In this document: positions 49,060-58,929 of the stretch, piece after piece
Position numbering within the stretch: the stretch's first letter is position 1
How the letters are laid out: each line of letters begins with the position of its first letter
Assembly (NCBI GenBank): GCA_013399115.1
Contig: VXAA01001508.1
Span: 590,652 to 654,651, forward strand
Source of the DNA: Anseranas semipalmata
Taxonomy: Eukaryota > Chordata > Aves > Anseriformes > Anseranatidae
DNA length: 64,000 bases
Direction of reading: 5' to 3'
The notes under the pieces: generated by a model
What the model saw: the letters and a program-made list of their open reading frames with translations, nothing else
What the model was told of the DNA's origin: nothing
Databases searched by the model: none
Translations under genes and position numbers: made by a program

Positions 49060-49167
49060 TAAAAAGAGAGAGAGGAATAAAAGAAAGAAGAAGAAGAAAA
49101 AAAAATAGCCAGTAAAGGAAAGCAGGGAAGGAAGGAGGGAAGAAAAGGAAGGAGAAAATGGAAGGAT
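49060..49167. repeat. Polypurine tract (GAA/GGAA-rich)
   Basis: About 108 bases, nearly all A and G, with GAA and GGAA runs on the plus strand. Such strand asymmetry can form triplex DNA. The pyrimidine strand explains a spurious Phe/Ser-rich minus-strand frame. Confidence 0.85.
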
Positions 49168-51179
49168 TGCCTGTCTGCTTTGCTGGCTTTGCTGCTCGTT
49201 GGACAGCACAGGGAAAAATGGTGCCTTGTGTTAGTCAAACACAGCCCTGTGCCCTGGGGGCATCTCTTTAGCATCTCATCATGGGCCATTCATTGCAAGA
49301 CATCTTGTAGTGCTCACAGTCCCCTATCTGTGTACATGGTGGATTTGCCGGTCCTAATTCCAAGCCCACGGCTGGGATGCAACCTCTTTAACTGAAATTT
49401 GCCATGATATGGAAAGAAATATTGTAGACACAGCAATTGGATGGACCTGCCACCTGCCAGTTCATCAGACAAAGCCACCAGTCTAGCTGCTCACAGAGGG
49501 TGGGCAGCAGCTGTGGGACCCTTCTCCCTCTCCTGCCCTTCCTGACCCAGTGTGAACAGAAACCCCGATGCTTATTACTCCAAGCATTAACTTTTTCTTT
49601 GTTGTGCCTACTTTCTTTCACCTTATTCATTTTGTTTAGGACTGCGAATAAGTTTTGTTCCAGTTTCATAATAGCCTATGGCCATGAGCTGGGGAGTTGA
49701 GATTTCAGAAAGATAAAAAAAAAGAAAAGAAAGAAAAGAAGAAAATATGTGAAAAATTGCAATGACAAGGTTTCTGCTGGTAGCTTGTGATACAGAGGAA
49801 TGAAGTCCCAGGCCAACGTGCTTTGGCAGCTGAGAAAGTGCTAGTGTTGGCATTGTCTCTCTGGCAGACAGGCAGGCAGAGGGGCTGAACTGGGGGGGGA
49901 TTAGGTGTAGAAAACTCTTGGAGGAGGCTGTGCAATATGAGCAAATCTAAATTTTCAAGCAAACACTCACATCAGTCTCCTGTGTAGTACAGCTGTGGGT
50001 CTTATACACAGTTTTCTCTTCCTCTTTAACCTGGAGAGCCCTCCAAACGCAAATAGGTAAGGTTGTTTTCATCTAGCCTGGAAAATACACAGGTCCCAAG
50101 GCATATGACTTCGTAAGCTCACTGGCAATGAAGAGTACAGAAAATGTTGATATACCTGTTCCTGTGAATTTGCAGGACCTGTAAGCTATGCACAAACTTC
50201 CTCTGTGGAGTTCAGTCTACACAATATGCTCTGGTGTGTATTGTGCTGTGCTATGGCTCTAGCTCACAGGAGCATCTGTGTATTTTGAAAACTTGTCTTC
50301 ACACATCTTAGAGAAGTGCAATGCTGTGCCAGGCTCCAGCAAACTGAAGGTCAGAAAAGTTCCCTGTGGACTGCACTGATAAAATCCTGCTCTTGCAGAC
50401 AGCCTGTACCAGGGAAGATTGGGCTGGGGGATTAAAACCTCATTTCTGTTCCATCTCTTTTGGCAATCCCATTTCCCAGCTCACAAATCGCCTTTGTTCA
50501 CTGCTTGTCCCTGGCATGTGGCATCATCCATATGCAGGTAACAGCAGTACATTGGCAGCCTTCTCCCAGATTTAGCCCTACCCTCCTGGAGAAGGACTTA
50601 TCCCCCCTTTGAGATGTGTAGAAAAAAACTTTTTCCAAAGAGGTTTTGGATCACAGCTCATTTTAGGTGCAGATAAGCCTAGGGTTGGTGAAAAGTGAAT
50701 GAACAATACAATATTGCATTCATATATGTACTGCCATCATAATGGCATAGCGGTTTCCCCTCTTGCCAGATGGTTTGGAGGTGGAAAAACTTGTGAGTAG
50801 GCATAGAAGTTCTTCCTCCTTCTCTGGCATTTGGGCTTTTCATGGAGGTGACCAGCCAGAAATATCAGTACAAGGTTTGCCGATGCAGACAGAGAAATAC
50901 AACTGATTTTATGCTGGCCCACAAACAACTGTCTCCTAGAAGGCTGTCTTATAAATGACCTAGGCTAGATGTGAACTTGTGGTCAAGTCCGAGGAGCCTC
51001 AGCCCATTATCAAACCACCAAGCTCATAGCTCCTGATAGATAGTAAGTCCTCAGTGGCAATTAGCCACAGCCTGTCTGTATTTCTCCTGCCCACAAGCAC
51101 TAGCCACGTATGTCTCCCCCTCGGCTATATTTCATATATTTTGGATACCGGGAACTATGTGGGGAAGAGCAGTGACTCT
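49168..51179. other. Non-coding interval with a second polypurine tract
   Basis: An A/G tract at 49709-49745 and a G8 run at about 49892. No supported gene or mobile element. Confidence 0.6.
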
Positions 51180-51395
51180 GCATGGCTATAATAAACTCGC
51201 TGCCACGTTGATGATTTATTGAAGTCCCACCAGCACCCAATTATGTAAATCCGATTATCTGTCGAGGAGGCTTTGCTGGAACAGCTTGTAGTTGTAACAC
51301 TTTATTTTTGTTGGAAACGGGAAAATTTAGTTGAAAGTGACTTTTGAGTCCTAAGCATTAGGCTCCTACGGCTGAATATGGCCATCTCACTTGAG
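51180..51395. promoter_or_regulatory. Candidate conserved noncoding block
   Basis: TGATGATTTATTGAAGTCCC, CCAATTATGTAAATCCGATT (homeodomain next to a POU-like site), TTGTAACACTTTATTTTTGT and GGAAACGGGAAAATTTAG. Repeat-free and motif-dense; regulatory role inferred. Confidence 0.3.
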
Positions 51396-52680
51396 TGTGG
51401 CTCTGGAAGGTGGGTTTGTATTCTTTAATGATAATACCTTTATCTCTTTCCCTTCACACACAGGCTGAGGCTGGTGGGGGGCTGGTTTGTACCTTGACAG
51501 CATCTGAATGAATGTGAGTGGGAGTAACAGACCCACGGCCAACACCAGACGCCGGCAGCATTTCTGGGGTGCTTCTTTGGCACAGATAACTCACTCTGCT
51601 GCTGTTACAGTGACAGACACCAAAGACCTAGTGTTGGGAGGGGCTCAGCACTTGGATATTCCCCCCAGCTTTACTGTGGTTGTGGGTGCCCATGTCTCCC
51701 TTGACAAACCAGTCCCTGCTGGACCATCTGCTCCAGGTCCCACAGCAGGGCAGGGGTTTGCAAGAGTGGCCGCACACAGATCCAGGGGAGGGTGGGCTTT
51801 GACCAAGAAATCATCTTGTTAAGAAGAGGAGGGGGTTGTGCTGGGCATCCAGGAGGCAACACAGCACTGTGAAGGGCAGGTAGACAACTGCTGGCAGAGC
51901 TCCCTCCAGGCTGCTTAGTGTTTCCATGCTCTTTTGGCTGGGTGATGGTGAGAAGAGGATGAAGGTGTGAGCACACCTCCCCATTTCTCACCTGCACAGC
52001 TGCTAAGCAGATCCCAGCCTAGCTCCTGTATTTGCTCCTCAATGTTCATATCTCAAGTGGGACCTCATGTCCAGGCTTTGCTATAGGCAGAATTTGACAA
52101 AGGGAGGTGACACTGGTGCTTTGAAGAAACATGTGCGCTGCAGGGGTGTGAGGAGGTAGAAAGCCATGCCTGCTGGCCCTTGGCACTGTAATTCTACCAC
52201 CTATTCCCCCAAATGAGCAGCACTTGTGCCAGTAACAGCCTGAGTTTTGTGGCAGAGGTGGTTTCCGGGAGGTGGTACATCCTGAACACTTCATGACATG
52301 TGCCAGTGACCCACAAGGATAATGAAGGTCCCCAAGCTGCGCTGGAGGCTGGGTTTGCCTACTCCAGGTGATGAGGCAGGTGAGCAGATGGGATAGAGTC
52401 AGGAGGCAGCCTAGCCATGTGTCCAGACACCCAAGAGGCTCTTTTTTGGGGGGGAAGGATAGACACAGCGTGCGCTGGATCAACTGGATGCTTGTGTTTC
52501 AGCAGTTTATGCTCTCAGGAGACTGTCTTGCTGAGATGTAGTCGAGTGTGCATGTGAGATAAGGCTTGTGGCCAATTTTACATACAAGTATTTTATTTTA
52601 CTTGACTTTTCTAAAGCAGAGGGAAGGTGTTAGATATCCTCACTGCTCCAGCTATCTGTTTCTTAAGAAACCTGTCAGCC
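51396..52680. other. Non-coding interval, no gene recognised
   Basis: Frames up to 145 codons (52046-52483, minus) without recognisable domain or splice support; GC is slightly raised, which lengthens chance frames. Nothing else. Confidence 0.6.
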
Positions 52681-52685
52681 GTACT

Positions 52686-52704
52686 GACAGCAGGGGGCAA
52701 GCCA
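52686..52704 (+). promoter_or_regulatory. CTCF-like binding site
   Basis: TGACAGCAGGGGGCAAGCC contains ACAGCAGGGGGCA, one base from the CCASCAGGGGGC core of the CTCF motif. It is the best such match I noticed in the window. If bound, it could mark a loop anchor or insulator. Orientation is given for the motif strand shown. Confidence 0.5.
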
Positions 52705-53149
52705 ACTTTCAGCACCCCTGCAAGCTCACCGACATATTTCGGAGGCCCTGGTGCTCCTGGCGAAATGCGCAGTGGTTAGGTCGGCTCTGTGCGGGCAGGT
52801 TAGGCTTGCTGCCGCACAGAGCTATGCCGAGCCATAGTCATTATTATTATGTTAATGCTGGGAACATGGCATGCAGCCCTTTTCCCCCCATTTCCCCTTC
52901 TGTGTGGATTTACATCCCATGTGAGCAGAGAAAAAAGAAAGGGCTTATTGTTTGTGAGCATTAAAAGCAGATGTTTCAGCCAGAAAGGGAAAAAGAAAGG
53001 CTCAATTAACATGTAGCAAAGGGACAAGGATAACAGCAGACAGAGGAAACCTTAAGCAACTCGGCTTGTGCCAGACAGGCTGAGCACCTACCCCAGCCTG
53101 CTGCACAGACCGCAGGGACGCACTCCCCATTCCTCCTCTAATTAGAGGC
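52705..53149. other. Non-coding interval, possible regulatory sequence
   Basis: Contains CATAGTCATTATTATTATGT, CTTATTGTTTGTGAGC and CTCAATTAACATG, a moderate density of SOX and homeodomain cores. Not distinct enough to call on its own. Confidence 0.35.
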
Positions 53150-53590
53150 TCTGCAAATGCCTGCTCCTTCCTCCCCTCCCTCCGGAGCTGAGCTGCGACG
53201 GCAGGGGTGGCTCATTTCAAAGTGCTGGGGACCGAGAGATGCATTTGCTGCCAGCGGCTCCATCTCATCAATTTAATCCAGAATAAGCTGGTGCTTTGTC
53301 TGCCACCGCGGTCCCTGTGATGGCAGAGGGACGAGGGCTAACCCCAGCAGAGCTTCCAGCCACCCTGAGGAGCAGACAGCGCGTCCTGCTCCCACCCATG
53401 TCAAAAAAAGCCTTTTCTGTTGATTTTGCTGGCAGATGGATCTGGACTTGGCTTCCTCACCTGTCCTCAGCTCCTCAGCCCGCGATGCATCTTTCAGTCT
53501 GTCGAGTGCCGCTCACTTGTTTTTTTCCTGCTCCGGGATGCTGCTGCGGTTTCCTGGCTGTGTTAATCCCTGGCAGGGCCATTTGAACTT
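53150..53590. promoter_or_regulatory. CpG-enriched block with enhancer-like core
   Basis: Around sixteen CpGs in about 400 bp (GCGACGG, ACCGCGG, AGCGCGTCC, CCCGCGATG), well above most of the window. They surround an AT-type core, CATCTCATCAATTTAATCCA (53261-53280). Could be a weak CpG-island promoter or a large conserved enhancer. The overlapping 96-codon frame lacks an ATG and recognisable content. Confidence 0.35.
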
Positions 53591-53662
53591 GTCTCTGGGA
53601 ATCGAGTTGATCAAGATTTGTCAGGCTCTTTCTAAAAAAAATAACAAACAGATTTTTTTCTT

Positions 53663-53695
53663 AAAAAAAAAAAAGAAAAAGAAAAAAGAAAAAAC
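53663..53695. repeat. A-rich tract
   Basis: A12 followed by A5-6 blocks separated by G. No retroposon body recognised upstream. Confidence 0.9.
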
Positions 53696-54579
53696 AGGCT
53701 ACTTTTCATGAAAAGCAAGAGTTTTATTAAAATATTCGATCCCTCCCTAACCTCTTGCATTGTAAATATTTTGAGAATGTATACTGACATATTTTGTTTG
53801 CTAGCACCTGTGTTTGCAGTAAATGTTTTGATTAAAATATTTCACCATAAGTTTCTGAGAAAAAGAAAAGAAAAAATGAGTCTATTTTTAACCTTTCAGG
53901 ATGAAAAGAGTTTTGAATTATTGTGTGAAATTCATTTCTTAATTTTTAATCAGTTTTAACCAGGTGGAGGAGGGAAGAGAAACTACTAAGAGACAGCAAG
54001 AAATGGCAATAATACAATTGTCAGCCTGGGTCAGAGCAGGGCCTGTGACTGTGGCTAACGCCAGATGCTTCTAAAGAAGATATAAGCCCCACACAACAAA
54101 CAGATGTAGGATAATCTATCTTCCTCTCCCTCCCGCTTATTCTCTAATGCACTCTGTTTTGTAAGAAAATTGTTTTAAGGCCTGGTGCGTGATGTGCGAC
54201 GCCTCTTCCAAGGTTTTGTAGCATTAACTTCTCTCATTCTGGGCGTTCTCGTTATCCGAGTGAGTGGTTGGTCCCTGGGCAGTCTTGTTAAATTCTTATC
54301 CTCAGAGGTTTCCTTTGGCAATGAAACAAACTGTGAAGAAATAGTTCCTTTTATCAGTTTTGAATTTGCTGCTTCTTAATATTCCATCAACTGACTCTTT
54401 GTTCTCCTGTCATGAGACATGGGGAACAGAGTTCCCAGACTGTTCGGCATTTCTTATCATTTTTTCATATTCCTTCTGCCTTTGTCCCCATTCTGAACTG
54501 CACATTTTCTTCATGTGGGAATTTCCTCAGATCCCTTTAATGAGCTCTAATTTTGCAGTGTCCTTTCTCAGCTGGAGTA
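53696..54579. other. Non-coding interval, no gene recognised
   Basis: AT-rich to about 53960, then ordinary sequence. Nothing supported. Confidence 0.55.
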
Positions 54580-54650
54580 AACAGTACTGCACACTGTACT
54601 CCAGAGGTTGCATCATTGATTCAACTCAAGGATACAGTAAGGCTTACATA
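54580..54650 (-). repeat. Possible CR1-like fragment, minus strand
   Basis: ACTGCACACTGTACTCCAGA and the following GGTTGCATCATTGATTCAAC resemble the antisense of a CR1 segment (ACTGAACACAGTACTCCAGGTG...). Only about 45 bases align, with several mismatches. Confidence 0.4.
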
Positions 54651-54691
54651 TGCATTTTTGTTGAACCCCTTCTGTGTGCAGGTTCTTGGGC

Positions 54692-54750
54692 TTTTTTGTC
54701 GTTGTTGTTGGTGTTGTTTTTTTGTTTTGTTTTGTTTTGTTTTTTGGGGG
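54692..54750. repeat. (GTT)n and (TTTTG)n microsatellite
   Basis: GTT-type repeats followed by four TTTTG units and a G-run. Confidence 0.9.
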
Positions 54751-57389
54751 TGGTGGTGTTTGCTTAAAATGGTTTTGAATAGAGAACTGACACTGAAGCC
54801 TTAAATTGGATGTTGCATCATTGCTCTCAGGGCAAAGAAGGCAAAGCCAGAGCAGTGGCCAATTCCTCCTGCAGTGCCTTTGCCGCTCTGCCCCATCTCT
54901 GACTCCTTCACTGTTGTGTTACCTGAGACTCTGCTCCATAAAGCTGTACCAGAGCTTCTCTGCAACAGAGCTGCACTTTGAACAGAGAGAAGAGGGCTTT
55001 CCTCTCCAAGTCTTGATGGTGTGAATCCCAAATGGGGTGATTATAAGCAATGTTCTGCTCAACATTCACAGCCTACAGGTTGAAATGGAAGAAGAGATGG
55101 TTTGGTTCAGTGTGAGACAGACGAGATAAACACCATGAAGTGTCCATAAGGCTTTTGAGTGACAGATGACCATCTTGGTCCAATCCATGCTGAATGAACA
55201 TGAGATAGGCTCGCACCAGTGTCTTCACTAGGAAGAGAGCTTGTGAATTTTGCATTCTCTTTGAGTTGGTGGACCTCTTGCTAGGAATGGATTCACCCAA
55301 CACAGCACTGTTTTTCCTATCTATTTGCTTCAACCATAAAAAGGTGTTGTGAAGGTTAAGGTACATTTTTTACAGGAAGGGAGATAGGTCTCAGAACAAA
55401 TATGAGTGTGGGTAGGAAGAGGGAACATGGGACAGTATTGGATGGAAGGAGGAAGAAAAGTGGATTTGGAAAATGTCTTGAGCATGATGGAATGGACTCA
55501 GTCTTAACTCATGTTGAGGTGGATATTGTGAAGACACCATGGTAAAGGAAGAGGAAATAACCTGAAACTGTACGTGCATAAGGCATGAGGCTTGGACAAA
55601 GTGTTCAAATACTGAAGGGCAAAAAAGGGCCAGAGTCATAAGCACAGGAGACCTGGGAAGATGGCAGAGAAGTGTCATAGCAGTGGTTAAACCATGTAGG
55701 AAAAGGAGATGCATAAAAAGAAGAAAACAGCAGAACAAATTAATGACAGCTCTGAATAAGAAAGAGCTTTAAGAGTGCAGTAAATGTTGGACTGTGTGTG
55801 GAAGGAGTTGTAACAGAGATAAAGCAGGCCCTTTAATAAACTAGAAGAAGAATAAAATCAATGACAGCTGAGTTACAAATAGCACAGCTGAGCTACTGAA
55901 CTCTTCTTTTCAAACTAGTCCTTCACAGAAAAGCGCAGAAAACTGGGACAAACAATTAGGAAGCAATGAAGACCTTGTCAATAGAGCTGATGATAAGGAA
56001 CAGTTAAAATGGTTACTTAAATTGAAAACAGTGGAATTCCATTTTACTGATCACTCCTCCTAGTGATCATCCTGCTCTCTGGATCAAACCTTCCTTTCAG
56101 AAGCCAGTTCCCATTTGTGTTGATATGCTTGCTGCTTGCTGAGACCCCTCAGCAGGGCTCTTGGTCATGAGGATTAGACTGAAAAGTTTTTCTCTGATTT
56201 TCTTTGATGTTTGCAAAGGTGGAAAAGCCTTGTGCCCTTGAGGGTCCATAAATCTCTGCACCAGTTTAATGAAGCATTGGCTTGAACCATTTATAATTTC
56301 ACTTATCTGTCTTGGCATTAAAATGCCCAGCTGAACTCACTTCATTCTCCCAAGATGCAGATTCTGGTTTTATACATATGCCTGATTTGGAAAGCTTACA
56401 GTTTCATGGGTCTCATGTGGTAAGAATTCAATCTTAATAATCTTCACCCATTGAAATCAATGGGAGGGTTTCCACTGAAAGTAATAGGAGATAGTTTAGC
56501 CTCTGCAGAATCAGCTTTTTAAATAAATGGTTATAACAGAGTTCACCGTTTATGGACACAATGGAGCACCTAGGTGAGCAATAGTCTTGTGCCCCAACGT
56601 AGAGACAGTTTATTGATATCGCTAAAAAAAATACCATATCACTAGGATGATATCAGAAAAATGGGAAATTATTTTGGCTGGATGGTTTGTAGCTGGTTCA
56701 CTTCTGATTTGAAACTCTGAGATCAAAATTGGATCCCATAAGTGGTACTACTCTTAAAAGGAGGAAATAAGAGAAAGACTGGCAATTACCTCTGAGTCTG
56801 CCCAATTTCTGTTTCTAGTGATGGGCAGGGAAGCTACTCCAGTCTTAGCTCTCCCGTGGACTCATACATGATTGTAGGCAAATAATGTCCCATCAGGCAT
56901 TTAGGCTTGTGAAGCAGTGCTTGATTACTCAGCAGGGATTTCCAAATCGGTGTGAGGTTGGGGAAAGATCCTTCTGAAAATGAACATAAGAGGAGAGACC
57001 ATTTATTTAGGTTTCTGCAAGACGTGAGATGGACCTTGCATGTAATTCTCCAAATTCTGCCAAGTACTGACAGGGATGGAAAAGTGCCAGCAACAGAACA
57101 AAAGATGGGTAAGAGACCAGTGGTATAGTAAACATGGTTGAAAACATTGCCCAGCAGAATGCCAGAAAAGATCAATATCAGCACCATTTTTACTCTATCA
57201 GTCTTAATGACTGGGGAGAAGACATACATATGCTATTAATTCCAGTTGCAGATTATACTCCAGGGGAGTGATTGCAAACACTGAAGACAATGAAATAATC
57301 CAGATGTACTGCCGTGATCAGAAGTATTGGTTAATGAAAAGCTAGAAGCTCTTACATTCAGGCTGGATTTCCATAGCCTGTTTTTCTTT
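54751..57389. other. Non-coding interval with one old repeat trace
   Basis: CCATTGAAATCAATGGGA at 56449-56466, then TTTCCACTGAAAGTAATAGGA, resembles the self-complementary 'CATTGAAGTCAATGG' motif found in old amniote LINE tails. Otherwise no gene or mobile element. Frames up to 131 codons (56834-57229, minus) are not supported. Confidence 0.45.
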
Positions 57390-57394
57390 CACTT

Positions 57395-57520
57395 TGTTGT
57401 GGTTTAACCCAGCAGGCAGGTAAGCACCACCCAGCCCTTCACTTACAACCCCCCTCCCCTTCCTTGTGATGGGTGAGAGAATCAGGAGGGAAAAAAAAAA
57501 AAAAAGTAAAACCTTGCGGG
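57395..57520 (-). mobile_element. ERV LTR, 3' terminal portion
   Basis: TGTTGTGGTTTAACCCAGCA at the left edge is the reverse complement of the avian ERVL-like LTR terminus (...GGTTAAACCACAACA). The following AAGCACCACCCAGCC, C-rich stretch, GGTGAGAGAATCAGGAGGG and A15 (57491-57505) match the inner U5/R region in order. On the minus strand the join to pol-like sequence is at about 57520, so the env region and the rest of this LTR are deleted. Confidence 0.8.
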
Positions 57521-57833
57521 CTGAGAGACCAGGCAAGATAGACAACTGTTTAATGTCCTCCATCTCCAAGGCAGCTATGCCAAAAGCCCACTGGTACTTT
57601 TGGATCTTTGAAGTACCCTCTCCTGAGGTAGTCCATGCCAAGGATGCACGTCCTGATGGGTCTGATGTGCCAGGCCATCGAATCCACACAGTCCGATAAA
57701 CCTGATTGTCCCTTTCCTCCACCTGGCTGGAGGGCAGGGCCCCTCTAGTCCTGGTCATAGTATTCATTACTCTGTCTGGGGGACTGCCTGCTGGAAACTG
57801 GAGCAGCAATTTTCCTGGCAGAATCCCTTTTTT
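57521..57833 (-). pseudogene. ERV protease/pol remnant, broken
   Basis: A minus-strand frame (57342-57809) contains a motif typical of the N-terminal part of the retroviral aspartic protease in avian ERVs (WIRWPGTSDP), then pol-like WAFGIAALEMEDIKQLS. Between them, near 57650, sequence is missing and the frame shifts. The catalytic Asp-Thr/Ser-Gly region is not present, and two pieces of the same ancestral protein lie in different frames. No reverse-transcriptase motif remains. This is decayed retroviral coding sequence with no plausible activity. Confidence 0.75.
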
Positions 57834-58263
57834 TTGATTGTTTTTCCTTGCAACTCACGTACCCATGTCTCTAGGGTTGAGGTAGATTTTTCCATCCCAT
57901 TTCCTCATGTCCTCTCTACTTCGCAGCAGCCTGCCTCATCGTCTTCTTCCTCCTTCCTTGCTGAGTGGGAGTTCCTTTCCTTCCTAAATGACCTGACTTT
58001 CACACCCATTGTTTTGTCTTGCATATAGGGGTGATTGATACTGGCACAGGTTGGCTCCCTGGCCCAGCCATGGGGCCCATCGCAGGAGTTGGGGTGGCTG
58101 CAGGGCCTGTCACAGGGGTTGGAGCGACTGCAGGGCCTGTCACAGGGGTTGGAGTGGCAGCAGGGCCTGGCATGGGGTTGGAGTGGCTGCAGGGCCTGTC
58201 ACCGGGGTTGGAGCGGCTGCAGGGCCTGTCGCAGGCGTTGGGGTGACTGAAGGGCCTGTCAAA
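57834..58263 (-). pseudogene. ERV gag-like remnant
   Basis: Minus-strand sequence upstream of the protease remnant. It has a proline/threonine/alanine-rich repeated stretch and then a charged region, in the position expected of gag. Frames are interrupted by stops and shifts. The plus-strand frames across the repeats are by-products of its 30-bp period. The gag assignment is from position and composition. Confidence 0.5.
58085..58263. repeat. 30-bp minisatellite, six copies, inside the ERV
   Basis: Units start at about 58085, 58115, 58145, 58174, 58204 and 58234, of 29 or 30 bp, around the core CTGCAGGGCCTGTCAC. A 30-bp unit keeps frame and on the minus strand would give a ten-residue Pro/Thr/Ala-rich repeat. 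The one-base-shorter third unit breaks that frame. Confidence 0.95.
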
Positions 58264-58469
58264 AGGGTTGGAGTTAATTTTCCTCCTAGTAGCTGGTACG
58301 GTGCTGTGTTTTGGATTTAGGATGAGAATAATGCTGATAACACGCTGATGTTTTAGTTGCTGCAGAGCAGTGCTTAGACAAAGCCAAGGACTTTTTAGTT
58401 TCTCATGCCGTCCTGCTAGTGATGAGGCTGGGGGTGCACAAGAGCCTGGGAGGGGACAGAATCAGGACA
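58257..58469 (+). mobile_element. ERV LTR 5' portion in inverted orientation
   Basis: GAGTTAATTTTCCTCCTAGT, AGCTGGTACGGTGCTGTGTT, TTGGATTTAGGATGAGAATA, TGATAACACGCTGATGTTTT, AAGCCAAGGACTTTTTAGTT and GGGGGTGCACAAGAGCC follow the avian ERVL-like LTR from its 5' end, in the plus orientation. The 3' LTR end and pol remnant beside it read on the minus strand. The LTR start can be placed at TGTC 58257-58260, overlapping the end of the 30-bp repeats. It breaks off inside the LTR at about 58469. Confidence 0.75.
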
Positions 58470-58474
58470 CACTT

Positions 58475-58929
58475 ATGGTGGTGTGAATCACCAGAGAAGT
58501 TAATTGAATTGTGCTATGTAAAACTAACAGGCTTACCACAGACCTCCTGCATAAACCTATTAGATTCAACAAGATCATGAAGTTACTTATTGTTAATTAC
58601 TAGATTGGGTTTAAATGGAGTAAGAATGAAAACTGCACTATATCTAGGGATAAATCATCCAAAACAGAGGAAGAAGTCTAGGTTCAAGCTTCTGCCTGTT
58701 CTATTCCTAGTACACAATTGTACTCGAATGAAGGCAAGCATAGACGGTGAGCTGTGGGCTGGTTTTGAACAGTGAATCATAAGTAAAGATGCAAAAATCA
58801 TAAAACAAGAGTACCTATTCCCTTCCTCTTTCCTTATGGTGGATGTAGAACATACCATAATCTGATTCTCACCTAAAAAAATATTTCTTAAAATTGGTAT
58901 TAAATGTTTCATTGTTTATTAACAGCAAG
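58475..58929. other. Non-coding interval, no gene recognised
   Basis: Generic sequence right of the ERV. TTATTGTTAATTACTAG at about 58587-58603 is a homeodomain-type motif. Nothing else supported. Confidence 0.5.

Larger units (their letters stand above)
57390..58474 (-). mobile_element. Rearranged ERVL-like endogenous retrovirus with candidate 5-bp TSD
   Basis: Read on the minus strand, the insertion holds a segment of LTR 5' sequence in the wrong orientation, gag-like repeats, protease/pol remnants, and the 3' end of an LTR whose edge is TG/CA-bounded at 57395. CACTT flanks both sides (57390-57394 and 58470-58474), a length typical of ERVL-class target-site duplications. The right-hand boundary lies inside LTR sequence rather than at a normal LTR end, so the TSD is a candidate only. 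The element is about 1.07 kb, far shorter than a full provirus, with internal deletions and frameshifts. It cannot encode a functional virus. Family placement is from memory of avian ERV consensus sequences. Confidence 0.8.

Noticed and set aside
52046..52483. 145-codon minus-strand open frame
   Set aside because: Local GC is raised, which lengthens chance frames; no recognisable motif.
56445..56500. Old LINE tail with self-complementary CATTGAAATCAATGG
   Set aside because: Similarity rests on one short palindromic motif; not enough for a firm family call.
57625..57645. let-7-like seed TGAGGTAGT
   Set aside because: Lies in retroviral pol-derived sequence, matches only the first bases of let-7 and forms no evident precursor hairpin.
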